Of a DNA stretch of 64,000 bases, positions 52,566 through 61,715 are shown one piece after another. Position numbers and translations under genes: made by a program. A model generated the notes under the pieces. The model saw only the letters and a list, made by a program, of their open reading frames with translations, had not been told where the DNA came from and made no database searches. Every line of letters starts with the position of its first letter. Position 1 is the first letter of the stretch. The stretch is from the NCBI RefSeq assembly GCF_014850975.1, contig NZ_JACXST010000001.1:1860001-1924000 (forward strand), in the 5' to 3' direction. This DNA comes from Methylomonas fluvii (lineage in GTDB: Bacteria > Pseudomonadota > Gammaproteobacteria > Methylococcales > Methylomonadaceae).

Positions 52566-54651
52566 TATTTCCTTGGTTTGCGGAAACTCGCTGAGCTAGT
52601 GGTAATTGAATGGTGAAAGCGGTGCCTTGGCCTGGATTGCTATCGACCCGTATGTTTCCAGACTGCTTTAGAATGTAATCGCGGGCTTCGTAGGCGCCGA
52701 TGCCCATTCCGGCATTGCCTTTTGTCGTATCGAACGGCTTGAATAGGCGTTCCGCAATGAACTGTTGGTCCATACCTATACCGTTATCTATAATTTTGAT
52801 GACAGCATAGTCTTGGTTTTTTGTTAATTCAAGCTTAACCCATCCATCGCTTGTCGCTATGGCGTCTTGAGCGTTTTGAACCAAATTAGTCAAGATATTG
52901 GTAAGTTTGATTTTGTCGGCCGTCACGAAGCACTCGCTGAGTGTTGTGTCCAGCTGCAATGGCGGAGTACCGAGATGCTGTTGAACGATGTTTTTAACCA
53001 ATTCCACCAAATTGATGAAGGTATTGGCGGTGGTTGTGTGGGTCTCGCCTTGTTTTAACTGTTCGACAATATGGTGCATTTTTTTGACCACATTATTTAG
53101 CGTGTCTATGGTGTCGTCGAAGAAGTCCGGGTTATGTTTATGCTTTTCCGCGTTTTTTACGATCAAGGAGATCTGGGCTACCAGATTTTTGAGGTCATGT
53201 ACCAAATATGCTGAAAGGCGGTGATAGGTTTCAAATTGACGATTATTGGCGAGTTCTTCACTTGTCCGGTTCAGAGCGAGGGCGTTGGCAAGTTGCATTC
53301 CCACCGTTTTTAAAAGATCGTGATCTTCCCAGTCAAGCTTTCGTGGCGCGCGCGCCTGAGTTAACACCACAAAAGCTTCAAGCTTGTTTAGGTGAAATAG
53401 CGGCACTATAAGCCACACTTGGCTATCCTCGTAGCACCAAGGCGATAGATCTATGTCGTCGTACACTTCCGGAGCATGAGCTAGTTCGAAAAAATCGATG
53501 ACCCATTGCTTGTTCGCTAAATATTGAGGTAGGTCGCCTATGTTGTGCAAATATTCAATTTCTTGTGGAGTAAGTTTGAGGTTTTGTTCTGCAGCTAGAA
53601 AAAAATGGCCTTGATCGTTTTTTAACCACAAACCGCCCCCTGCGCTTTCTACTAAGTCCGTCAAAGTAGTTATGATGAATCCTTTCAGTTCCTCAAGCGA
53701 CTCAAGTTTTGCCAATGATTTGCTGATCTTGAGCCACTCTTCGCGGTAATCGTAGCTATAGTGGAAAAAGTGCTTACTAAAATACACCTTGGAGATAGCC
53801 CTTATTTTTCCAGATGTAAACGGGATAATCAGCAGGAGAATGGCAAGGAAAATAAACAGAGTTTGTGCGGCCTCACCCCATTCGGTATTTGCGCGTTTGA
53901 TATAAAAACCGGCAAATGACATAAGTATTAAATAGATGCCGCAACCGAGCAGGATCGTTGAGTAAAAAATAGTTTTGCGAGGTGTTGTCAGTTCCGTACT
54001 TTGGCTGTTAAGCTTTAGTCGGGTCAATGTGACTGCTAAAAGTGGTGTCATGAGTGCGTTAATGACACCTCGTGACTGCCAGAGCTCGAAGTCTAGGCTG
54101 CTGAATAGCAGTGATTTGCTGTAAACGAGCAAATCGAACGCAAATAGTGAACCAAGGCTTATGCACAGAAATTTGAGATTCCACCTTTGCTTCAGGGGGG
54201 TGCTGCGGTAAAGCTGCTCAACCAGGATGAGGCCAAATACAGCGGATACAACGTGCGATGCGAAACGGGGGTCGACGTTCAGATGTTCTCGGATTAGGGT
54301 TAGGTAGCCAGGGAAAATCTCAATACCTAAAACCAGCACTAAAGTCAGGGTAACGACCACGCTAACATTCGACTTAAATATTTGCTTGTGATCGTTGTAT
54401 ATCTGTTTGGACAGCAGTGTTCCAAGTTGAAGAAACCAAGATGCATTCCGGAGAGTTTCGTACGGTAGCGTGTCAGCGAAGAAGAAATGGCTGTTTTTTG
54501 TGGCGACTATCACGCTTGTGCACCATGCTAACGAGCACAAAACTGCTATTATGAAAGGCAGATGCCAGTTTTTCCTAAAGCAAGCGTATAAAAGTAAAAG
54601 ACCATAAGCGATGGTTGCGCTCAAGTAGCTGTAATAAATGTAGCTTTGCAT
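52552..54651 (-). CDS. prsK: PEP-CTERM system histidine kinase PrsK
   Basis: 699 residues. The N-terminal 280 residues hold about nine to ten TM helices, then a GAF-like domain (about 310-455), the phosphoacceptor His485 in YLVHDLKNLVAQISL, and an HATPase domain with NLVQNAQDAI, IIDNGIGMD and GAYEARDYI boxes. It senses an unknown envelope signal and phosphorylates PrsR. Gene order prsK-prsR and a shared strand support this. It is divergent from the cNMP-binding gene with 79 bases between start codons. Confidence 0.95.
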   Translation of the reverse strand: MQSYIYYSYLSATIAYGLLLLYACFRKNWHLPFIIAVLCSLAWCTSVIVATKNSHFFFADTLPYETLRNASWFLQLGTLLSKQIYNDHKQIFKSNVSVVVTLTLVLVLGIEIFPGYLTLIREHLNVDPRFASHVVSAVFGLILVEQLYRSTPLKQRWNLKFLCISLGSLFAFDLLVYSKSLLFSSLDFELWQSRGVINALMTPLLAVTLTRLKLNSQSTELTTPRKTIFYSTILLGCGIYLILMSFAGFYIKRANTEWGEAAQTLFIFLAILLLIIPFTSGKIRAISKVYFSKHFFHYSYDYREEWLKISKSLAKLESLEELKGFIITTLTDLVESAGGGLWLKNDQGHFFLAAEQNLKLTPQEIEYLHNIGDLPQYLANKQWVIDFFELAHAPEVYDDIDLSPWCYEDSQVWLIVPLFHLNKLEAFVVLTQARAPRKLDWEDHDLLKTVGMQLANALALNRTSEELANNRQFETYHRLSAYLVHDLKNLVAQISLIVKNAEKHKHNPDFFDDTIDTLNNVVKKMHHIVEQLKQGETHTTTANTFINLVELVKNIVQQHLGTPPLQLDTTLSECFVTADKIKLTNILTNLVQNAQDAIATSDGWVKLELTKNQDYAVIKIIDNGIGMDQQFIAERLFKPFDTTKGNAGMGIGAYEARDYILKQSGNIRVDSNPGQGTAFTIQLPLAQRVSANQGNNDHF

Positions 54652-54730
54652 TTAGTGTCGATGTTTAAGTGTTTTTTACAATACATATAATTATTATACG
54701 ACCTTATAAGCAGTAGGCAGGATCATTACT

Positions 54731-55222
54731 TTGCAGATTCAGGCTGACATGAAAGAATTATTTAGTGACGTACTAGCTAATGCGCAATTCTCCGACGGTT
54801 CCGGCTGGAAACGATATCGCCTAAATGCGGGTGAGACCATCGTAAAAAAAGGCCAGCAAGGAAATACATTATTTCTCATAGAAGAAGGTGTTGTTAGAGT
54901 GTTGGGCGGTGCAGAGCTGGATGGGAATCGGCGAATAAGCCCCGGGCTCTGCGATTTAGATGCTGGGGCGGTATTTGGGGATGTCTGTTTGTACGAGCCT
55001 AGGGAGAGAACGGCCTCTGTTGTTTCATTGACTGATGTGTGTTTACTTGAGGTTCGTAGTGATATGTTGAGCGTTTACTTGGACGATCATCCGGTGCAGG
55101 GTTATTTATTTTTGAAGGGCTTGTTTCAAGCTATGTCCAATCGTTTGGGGTTAGCAAATGATCGAATAGAGCATTTGCTAGCGTGGGGAATTAAAGCACA
55201 TGACATCGATAAATATTTGTAG
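54731..55222 (+). CDS. Cyclic nucleotide-binding domain protein
   Basis: 163 residues, essentially one CRP-type cNMP-binding domain: RLNAGETIVKKGQQGNTLF (beta roll start), EEGVVRVL, AGAVFGDVCLYEPRERTASVVS (phosphate-binding cassette, with an Arg in the expected place). There is no DNA-binding domain after it, so it is not a transcription factor. TTG 54731 is supported by AGGA at 54719-54722; ATG 54749 would give 157 residues. It is followed by the second acyltransferase gene after 32 bases, and probably regulates it or the EPS machinery at protein level. Confidence 0.8.
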   Translation: MQIQADMKELFSDVLANAQFSDGSGWKRYRLNAGETIVKKGQQGNTLFLIEEGVVRVLGGAELDGNRRISPGLCDLDAGAVFGDVCLYEPRERTASVVSLTDVCLLEVRSDMLSVYLDDHPVQGYLFLKGLFQAMSNRLGLANDRIEHLLAWGIKAHDIDKYL

Positions 55223-55254
55223 GTGGATGATGCTCGTGAAAATGAGAGGGCAAG

Positions 55255-55992
55255 ATGGATGTGGGGCCTAAGTTATCACTGGCAGAAAGTTTTAGTCGTT
55301 ACTTCAAGGTGGGGCTTGCTGAAAGTGACGCCCAAAAGGAATTTGTTTTTCAAGTAAGGTATCGTGTCTATTGTGAAGAGTTTAAATATGAACCTGTTGA
55401 ACGTTTTGCTGATCACCTTGAAGTAGACGAATACGATCAATATTCCCGCCACTGTTTGATTACGCATTTGCAAACAGGTATCCCGGCCGGTTGTGTAAGA
55501 ATGGTTCCTGCTATCGGAGAGCGACAGACTGAGCCATTGCCTTTAGAAAAGTACTGTGGAGTTAGTTTAGACAGCAAGCTTATAGATAATTTAAAGCTTC
55601 AAAGAAATACAGTATGCGAGATATCCAGATTAGCTGTGGATGGGGCGTTTCGTAGACGTACCGGCGAGACTCTAACGCGTTTCGGTGAAATTAACGGCTT
55701 ACAGTTTTCGCCTCAAGAGCAGAGGACTTTTTCTTCAATAGCAGTTGCTTGCTTTTTTGCTGCCACAGTCCTAACAGAGGTTGATGGACGTACAAATGTG
55801 TTTGCGATGATGGAGCCGTTCTTGCCGAGGTTGATGCATCGGTCAGGTATAGATTTTCAACGAGTTGGTAAGGATATTGACTATCATGGTATACGTGCAC
55901 CTTATTTCATTACTACTCAGGCTGTTTTGGAAAATATGCATCCCGATTTGCTAGAGTTATATTCCTGGATAAAAGAAAATATTGTTAATTAA
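55255..55992 (+). CDS. PEP-CTERM/exosortase-associated acyltransferase, copy 2
   Basis: 245 residues, a diverged paralogue of the product of the gene at 50345: KEFVFQVRYRVYCEEFKYEP, PAGCVRMVPAIGERQTEP and CEISRLAVDGAFRRR align with it. It has the same GNAT/autoinducer-synthase-like fold. ATG 55255 has a GAGAGGG ribosome site. It sits 32 bases downstream of the cNMP-binding gene, likely in one operon, which suggests control by a cyclic nucleotide. Substrate unknown. Confidence 0.87.
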   Translation: MDVGPKLSLAESFSRYFKVGLAESDAQKEFVFQVRYRVYCEEFKYEPVERFADHLEVDEYDQYSRHCLITHLQTGIPAGCVRMVPAIGERQTEPLPLEKYCGVSLDSKLIDNLKLQRNTVCEISRLAVDGAFRRRTGETLTRFGEINGLQFSPQEQRTFSSIAVACFFAATVLTEVDGRTNVFAMMEPFLPRLMHRSGIDFQRVGKDIDYHGIRAPYFITTQAVLENMHPDLLELYSWIKENIVN

Positions 55993-56072
55993 TATGATCG
56001 GATCGAATGTAGTTATATATTTCTCTGCGGTTAGTAGGTAGCCAGATAAAATATTGGGGTTTTGGTAATAGG

Positions 56073-58472
56073 ATGAAAAAAAAAATAATCAGTTCCGTAG
56101 TACTCGTATGTACGTTTTTATTGCAAACGGCAGCATGTTCCTCGCCGGAGGAATCTGCTCGGAGTCATTTGCAAAAAGGTAAGGAGCTTTTTGAAAAAGG
56201 GGAATTTGATAAGGCCTTGCTTGAGTTGAAGACATCCAGTCAAAGCAGCGATAAGTTTGGTGAGACCTATCTCTATATGGCCCTATTGGACGAAAAAAAT
56301 AATAATTTCAAGTCGATGCGGCAAAACCTGATTAGAGCCTTAGAATTAGAGCCAAGTTTGACTTCCGCAAAAATAAAACTAGGTAAGCTCGATATTGTTT
56401 TCGGAGATTTGGAAAAAGCATTGGAGCAAGCGGAGTCGGTTTTGGCAAGTGACTCAGGCAATATTGATGCAAAAATGATCAAGGCATCGGTTTATATTAA
56501 GCAGTTGAAAAAAGATCAAGCAACAGAAATAGTTGATTTCGTTTTAAAGGACAGCCCAGATAATGTTGAGGCTTTGTCATTGCAAGCGGCTTTATTTGCT
56601 GAAAAGAATGAAATAGATCAAGCTTTGGGGTCAGTAAATAAAGCGTTAGGAGTACAGCCCACAAACCTTCCTTTGCGCTTATTTAAAATAAAACTGGATG
56701 CAGGGCTGAATAACATAGATAGTGTAATAAAAGGGTATCAGGAACTCATTCAATTATACCCAGATGCCGGTAACTTTAAACTGAGCTTGGCTTCCATTTA
56801 CTCGATGACTGATAAGCTTGAGGAGGCGGAGAGACTATTAAGGGAAATGGTCGAAAAATCAAATGATAAAGTTGAACCTGAAATAGTTTTGATCGAATTT
56901 CTAAATGCTCGTGCTAAAGATCGAGTTATACCAGAGTACAAGGCTATGCTTAACCGGCATCAAGGGCAGTCTAAGGTGCTGTTAGAACTCTCGAAATGGA
57001 TGGTTGCGTCAGGATATGCTGAGACTGGTAAGGAAGGATTGGAGCAAGTTGTTCAGTTAGAAAAGAATAACGAAGCAGGCTTGTCAGCCCAAGTCATTCT
57101 TGCGGAAATTGCTCTAACGGAAAAGCAGTTTAGTGCTGTAGAAAGCTCTTTGAGAGATATTCTTAGTGTTAATTCAGAATTGATTCAGGCAAACTTGCTC
57201 AAAGGTCGCTTTTTGCTGGCCCAAAATAAAACGGATGAAGCCATTGAGTTTCTTAACAGGCTTATATGGAACAAAACTAATGTAGACGATGTTTTTTCCT
57301 TGTTAGGTGATGCCTATTTAATGAAGCAAGATCGGAAGCAAGCCGAGAAAAGTTTTAAGCAGGCGTTAGAATCTAATCCGGCTAATTTAGCTGCCTTTTC
57401 TCGGATATATGGTAATTACATACAGGCTGGGCAAAACGATAATGCTAGACAATATCTTGAAAAGGCATTGTCGATAAAACAAAACGATATTTTACTGCTT
57501 ACCAGTAAGGCTGAGTTGGATATTTTAGAGAAAAAATGGGATGGTGCCCGAGAGGCTATTCAGCGACTAGCGCTTTTTTCTAAAGATAAGGCTATGCCTA
57601 TATATCTTCAAGCTAATATGTTGCAGGGTAAAGGTAAGTATGCCGAGGCAATCAGCTTGTATGACAAGTTAATACAGCAGCATCCTAATAATCTCAATTC
57701 GCTGATAAATTTAGTTAGATCTTACGAGGCTCTTGGGCAAAGAGATAAGGCCGTTGCTTATTTAGAAAACCACCATGTTAAGTACCCTGATCAATTAAAT
57801 ACTGTCGGTGCCCTGAGTGATATATATATTGCAAGTAATGATTTTGTAAAAACTAAAAAACTGCTGACCGATCAGATTAAACGCACTCCAAAAGTAGTGT
57901 CGCTTTACCTTGCCCTAGCAAGGGTTGAAGCAATGATGAATAAAAATATTTCTTCATCTAAGGATGTATATTTGCGAGGTTTGGAAGTCAATCCAGACGA
58001 TCCTCAATTAGCTATGGCTCTAGCTGCTTTGTATGAGCAATTAAAGGAAAAGGAAAATGCAATAAGGATATATAAATCAGTACTTGATAAGAATCCTGGC
58101 AATAACTTGGCTATTAACAATTTGGCTTCATTATTGGTAGAGTCAAACAGTCGCGACGAGATTAATCAGGGTATGGAGTTGGCAAAAATATTTAAATATT
58201 CCGATAATTCCTATTTTCAAGATACATACGCTTGGACATTAATTAAAACTGGTAGCAATGAGGAGGGACTTAAGTTATTGCAGTCCTTGATTCTAAAAGA
58301 GCCCAAACTGCCTGAGTTTAGATATCATTTAGGAATTGCACACATGAATGCTGGTAATAAAGCAACTGCAATAAGTGAGCTTAAACAAGCTATTAGTATG
58401 TCTGAAAAGCAAAAGCGCAATTTTTCAGGTAAAGATGTTGCAAAAAAGATCCTTGAAGAAATAGAGAATTGA
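56073..58472 (+). CDS. prsT: PEP-CTERM system TPR-repeat lipoprotein PrsT
   Basis: 799 residues: a lipoprotein signal ending QTAAC (Cys22), then TPR helices along the whole length (for example GKELFEKGEFDKALLELK, ALEQAESVLASDSGNIDAK, GKYAEAISLYDKLIQQHPN). It belongs to PrsT, the TPR lipoprotein of exosortase loci, but is somewhat shorter than the usual roughly 900 residues. TPR lipoproteins in EPS clusters scaffold synthesis and export complexes at the outer membrane. Base composition is AT-rich like the rest of this locus. It lies 27 bases upstream of the export lipoprotein gene. Confidence 0.9.
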   Translation: MKKKIISSVVLVCTFLLQTAACSSPEESARSHLQKGKELFEKGEFDKALLELKTSSQSSDKFGETYLYMALLDEKNNNFKSMRQNLIRALELEPSLTSAKIKLGKLDIVFGDLEKALEQAESVLASDSGNIDAKMIKASVYIKQLKKDQATEIVDFVLKDSPDNVEALSLQAALFAEKNEIDQALGSVNKALGVQPTNLPLRLFKIKLDAGLNNIDSVIKGYQELIQLYPDAGNFKLSLASIYSMTDKLEEAERLLREMVEKSNDKVEPEIVLIEFLNARAKDRVIPEYKAMLNRHQGQSKVLLELSKWMVASGYAETGKEGLEQVVQLEKNNEAGLSAQVILAEIALTEKQFSAVESSLRDILSVNSELIQANLLKGRFLLAQNKTDEAIEFLNRLIWNKTNVDDVFSLLGDAYLMKQDRKQAEKSFKQALESNPANLAAFSRIYGNYIQAGQNDNARQYLEKALSIKQNDILLLTSKAELDILEKKWDGAREAIQRLALFSKDKAMPIYLQANMLQGKGKYAEAISLYDKLIQQHPNNLNSLINLVRSYEALGQRDKAVAYLENHHVKYPDQLNTVGALSDIYIASNDFVKTKKLLTDQIKRTPKVVSLYLALARVEAMMNKNISSSKDVYLRGLEVNPDDPQLAMALAALYEQLKEKENAIRIYKSVLDKNPGNNLAINNLASLLVESNSRDEINQGMELAKIFKYSDNSYFQDTYAWTLIKTGSNEEGLKLLQSLILKEPKLPEFRYHLGIAHMNAGNKATAISELKQAISMSEKQKRNFSGKDVAKKILEEIEN

Positions 58473-58499
58473 GCAGGTAATTGGGTAACTACTTAGATT

Positions 58500-59168
58500 A
58501 TGATTATGCCGATATTTAAAAAAAAGTTGTTGTATTGTTTGATAGCATTTGTCCTTGTTTCTAGTGTTGTTGGTTGCTCCCAGCCTCTACTTGAGGATGT
58601 GCAACAGACTGCTGACTATACTTATCAGATAGGACCTGGCGATAGTGTCAATATTTTTGTTTGGGGTAATCCAGAGTTATCTACATCAGCACCAGTGCGT
58701 CCGGATGGAAAGATAACTGTTCCTCTAGTAGAAGAATTGTTGGCCAGTGGTAAAACTCCATTTGAACTTGCTCGGGACATTGAGAAGGTGCTTTCGACTT
58801 ATATTAAGAGTCCACAGGTAGTTGTTATGGTGAGCGGATTCAAAGGGATTAGCACTCAGCAAATCAGAGTCATTGGGAGAATTGGCGGTGGCGGTGGTGG
58901 AGCCGGTGGTGGAGCCGGTGGTGGTGTAGGACGTTACCAGGGTAAATCCATTCCATACGAGAGGGGAATGACGCTATTGGATGTTATTATTCAAATTGGT
59001 CTGAACCAATATGCTGATGGCAATAGAGCTAGTGTTATCAGGGATGTGAATGGAGAATTGAAGCCGTTTGGCGTAAGGATTGACGACCTGATTGATGATA
59101 CAGATTTGTCAGCTAATGTCTTGATGATGCCGGGGGATATTTTAATTATTCCCGACGCCTATTTTTAG
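58500..59168 (+). CDS. XrtA-associated polysaccharide export lipoprotein (Wza-like)
   Basis: 222 residues: a lipoprotein signal (lipobox VVGC), then a polysaccharide-export domain (YQIGPGDSVNIFVWGNPELS and VRPDGKITVPLVEELLASGK) and a beta-grasp (SLBB) region (IPYERGMTLLDVIIQIG). It is short compared with Wza and fits the XrtA-system export proteins. In the SLBB region there is an insertion of Gly with occasional Ala (GGGGGGAGGGAGGGVG) encoded by a GGTGGTGGAGCC tandem repeat at about 58884-58931. The gene is followed, after 76 bases, by the chain-length gene. Confidence 0.9.
   Translation: MIMPIFKKKLLYCLIAFVLVSSVVGCSQPLLEDVQQTADYTYQIGPGDSVNIFVWGNPELSTSAPVRPDGKITVPLVEELLASGKTPFELARDIEKVLSTYIKSPQVVVMVSGFKGISTQQIRVIGRIGGGGGGAGGGAGGGVGRYQGKSIPYERGMTLLDVIIQIGLNQYADGNRASVIRDVNGELKPFGVRIDDLIDDTDLSANVLMMPGDILIIPDAYF
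58884..58931 (+). repeat. Gly-rich in-frame codon repeat
   Basis: A 12-base unit GGTGGTGGAGCC is repeated twice, with partial GGT/GGC copies on either side. It encodes a 16-residue Gly/Ala segment (GGGGGGAGGGAGGGVG). Replication slippage would change its length without shifting the frame. Confidence 0.75.
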
Positions 59169-59244
59169 GTTTTTGTAAGAAGGTAGACTTTTTCTGTAGA
59201 TAGTATGTCCATTAATTTTAGATTGAAAACAACGGCTAGTTAAT

Positions 59245-60792
59245 ATGCAGCAAGATCTTTCTGAAGTTTATTTTTATTTGAAAGGTACTTTAAAGTACAA
59301 GCGCCTTGCCATCGTTTTCGCTTTGGTTGTTTGTTCGGCTGCTTGGGTGTACATTTTTATGATGCCTGATAAATTTGAATCGAAAGCCAAAGTTCATATT
59401 GATTCAGCTACAGTGATTAGGCCTCTTATGAGAGGCATGGTTATAGAGCCTGATATATCTGCGCTGATCAGAATAATTCAGCAGCTAATGTTTACGAGGC
59501 CTAATCTGGAAAAAATTATTTCGTTATCTCAGCTAAGTAGATCGCAGGATAGCTCAGGATCTGCTACGGAATTGATTGAGAAACTTAAGAAGGACATAAC
59601 AATTGCGGGAGGCAGAGGAGATATATTTGATATTGCTTATACTTCCCAAGATCCTGAAGTTGCGAAGAGTGTGGTCCAGGCTGTTCTTACTGTATTTTCT
59701 GAACAAACAGAGGGGAAAGCACTGGCTGACGCGAGTGATGCGCAGCGTTTCATCGAGCAGCAGATACGAGAATACGAGATTAGGCTGCAAGATGCTGAAA
59801 AAGCGAAAGAAGAATTTAAACGCGCAAACATTGATTTACTTAACGGCTCAGATCAATTTCAGAGTTTACAGAAAATGAAGGAGCAGTATCTAGATGCCAA
59901 CACGGCTCTAGATCAAGCTATTTCTCGACGAAATGTTTTGGCGGAGCAAGTTGCTGAAATCCAAGAGTCTGAGGAAGACTGGGGTCTACCGACATCCACT
60001 CAGGAAGTATCTGCGGATAATGCAAGGATAGAATCTCTGAAAGATAAGCGCACTGAATTGTTGCTTAAATATACCGAACGCCATCCGGAAATAATTGAAA
60101 TCGATAAGTTGATTGACACGCTGAAAACTCAAGAGAACCAAGCTAAGACGAGTCAGTCACAAGTAAATGGAGATATACAGGCAGGGCTTTCCGAAAGTAT
60201 TGGTGCAGAGAAAATGGCGAATCCCTATGTTCAGGCGTTAAAAATGGGGTTTGACAATGCTCAGGCTGAAGTTGCTTCTAGTCAAACTTTAGTTGAGTCA
60301 ATTCGAAGCAGGATAGCAAAACTTGAAGAAGGTTTGAATGAAAGATTGACCATAGAAACGGAAATGAAAAATCTTAACCGGGACTATGAAACGATAAGTG
60401 GCAAGTACGCCGAGTTGCTGGATCGGCGTGAACAGGCTCATATTACCGAACGCGTTGATGACCAGACATCTCGTTTGAAATTCAAAATTGCTGATCCCCC
60501 TAGTAAGCCCAACAAGCCTAGCTCCCCTAATAGAAAATTATTTTATTCTTTCGCGCTTTTGGTTGGGGTGATTTTAGGATTTGGTGTCGCGTTTTTGGTT
60601 TATTTTATACGGCCAGTGTTCATGTCAACGAGACAAGTAAGGATTGTGACCGGCCTACCATCTTTAGGTAGTGTGTCTCTTACTTCACAAGGCATAAGTC
60701 AGACTAATAATATTGACTGGTTACTTATTTCGACTTTTGCAATATTGCTAAGTGGTTATATCGGTATCATGATATTTGAGATACTTAAGTAA
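59245..60792 (+). CDS. XrtA-associated polysaccharide chain-length determinant
   Basis: 515 residues of the Wzz/GumC-like family: an N-terminal TM helix (LAIVFALVVCSAAWVYIFMM), a long periplasmic coiled coil (about 150-400) and a second TM segment (LFYSFALLVGVILGFGVAFLV, split: FALLVGVILGFGVAFLV), plus an extra C-terminal TM helix (about 490-512). The Pro-rich PPSKPNKPSSPNRK before the second TM is the usual co-polymerase signature. It controls polymer length together with the tyrosine kinase encoded next (gap 23 bases). Confidence 0.92.
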   Translation: MQQDLSEVYFYLKGTLKYKRLAIVFALVVCSAAWVYIFMMPDKFESKAKVHIDSATVIRPLMRGMVIEPDISALIRIIQQLMFTRPNLEKIISLSQLSRSQDSSGSATELIEKLKKDITIAGGRGDIFDIAYTSQDPEVAKSVVQAVLTVFSEQTEGKALADASDAQRFIEQQIREYEIRLQDAEKAKEEFKRANIDLLNGSDQFQSLQKMKEQYLDANTALDQAISRRNVLAEQVAEIQESEEDWGLPTSTQEVSADNARIESLKDKRTELLLKYTERHPEIIEIDKLIDTLKTQENQAKTSQSQVNGDIQAGLSESIGAEKMANPYVQALKMGFDNAQAEVASSQTLVESIRSRIAKLEEGLNERLTIETEMKNLNRDYETISGKYAELLDRREQAHITERVDDQTSRLKFKIADPPSKPNKPSSPNRKLFYSFALLVGVILGFGVAFLVYFIRPVFMSTRQVRIVTGLPSLGSVSLTSQGISQTNNIDWLLISTFAILLSGYIGIMIFEILK

Positions 60793-60815
60793 AGTCGTAT
60801 TAAACAGGTAAACAT

Positions 60816-61715
60816 ATGAGCATTATAGAGAATGCGCTGAAAAAGGCAGGGAGCCAAGGGTTAGTTGTGGACAATAATAGTCAAGAGTCGGCTACCACAG
60901 CTAAGCTTGATAGGGGTTTCAGTGAAACCAATTTAGAATCGGCTGGGTTACGAGAATCTTCCAGCGCATTTTCGCCCGAGCAACAAGTTGTTGTTGATTG
61001 GGCTGGTTTGGCGGAAAATGGTTTTATAGATAATAATAACGCAAAATCTCAGCTAGCTGAAGAGTTTAGGGTTATTAAGAGGCCTTTGGTAAATAATATA
61101 CAGGGCGCGGAAAATAATGGTATTAATCGTTCTAATTTAATTCTTATCTGTAGCAGTTTACCTGGAGAAGGGAAGACATTCGTTTCAATTAACTTGGCTT
61201 TGAGCATCGCTAACGAAAGAGATAAAAAAGTGTTGCTTATAGATGCCGATGTAGAAAAGCCAAGTATATCCAAACAATTAGGGATCAATAGCCCTCGCGG
61301 CTTAATAGAGTATTTAGAAGATGATAAGGTCACTTTTTCAGATATTTTGCTAAAGACAGATCTTCCAAATTTTAGTTTGATTACAGCGGGTAAAAGACAT
61401 AAATACTCAACAGAGTTGTTATCAAGTCAACGGATGTATTTGTTTGCGGAAGAAGTGAGTCGGCGATACAAAGATCGAATAGTGATTTTTGATTCACCAC
61501 CGTTATTAGTTGCTACTCAGGCTCAAATACTTGCAGAGCTTGTAGGTCAAGTGGTGCTGGTGATTGCGGCGGAAGTAACTCCTCAGAGCGTGGTTAATGA
61601 GTCGGTTGCAAAGCTTAGTAATTGCGATGTTGTTATGACTCTTCTGAACAAAACAAGAAAAGAGATAGATATATACGGTCACAATTATAGTTATGGGAAA
61701 TATGGACATTTGTGA
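60816..61715 (+). CDS. XrtA-associated tyrosine autokinase (BY-kinase)
   Basis: 299 residues of the CpsD/CapB type. It has Walker A SSLPGEGKT (GEGKT 117-121), the Walker A' VLLIDADVEKPS (Asp143, Asp145) and a VIFDSPP Walker B-like segment. The C-terminal tail carries a tyrosine cluster, four Tyr in the last 14 residues (IYGHNYSYGKYGHL), the usual autophosphorylation site. It works with the chain-length determinant. The 3' end overlaps the outer membrane protein gene by 23 bases. Confidence 0.94.
   Translation: MSIIENALKKAGSQGLVVDNNSQESATTAKLDRGFSETNLESAGLRESSSAFSPEQQVVVDWAGLAENGFIDNNNAKSQLAEEFRVIKRPLVNNIQGAENNGINRSNLILICSSLPGEGKTFVSINLALSIANERDKKVLLIDADVEKPSISKQLGINSPRGLIEYLEDDKVTFSDILLKTDLPNFSLITAGKRHKYSTELLSSQRMYLFAEEVSRRYKDRIVIFDSPPLLVATQAQILAELVGQVVLVIAAEVTPQSVVNESVAKLSNCDVVMTLLNKTRKEIDIYGHNYSYGKYGHL

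Noticed and set aside
54652..54748. Sigma-54 promoter before the cNMP-binding gene
   Set aside because: A GG...TTTGCA pair is present but spaced 11, not 10, and it overlaps the start codon.
56020..56072. Sigma-54 promoter before prsT (GG-N10-GC)
   Set aside because: The GG/GC spacing fits but the flanking bases do not match TGGCAC/TTGCA, and such matches are expected by chance.
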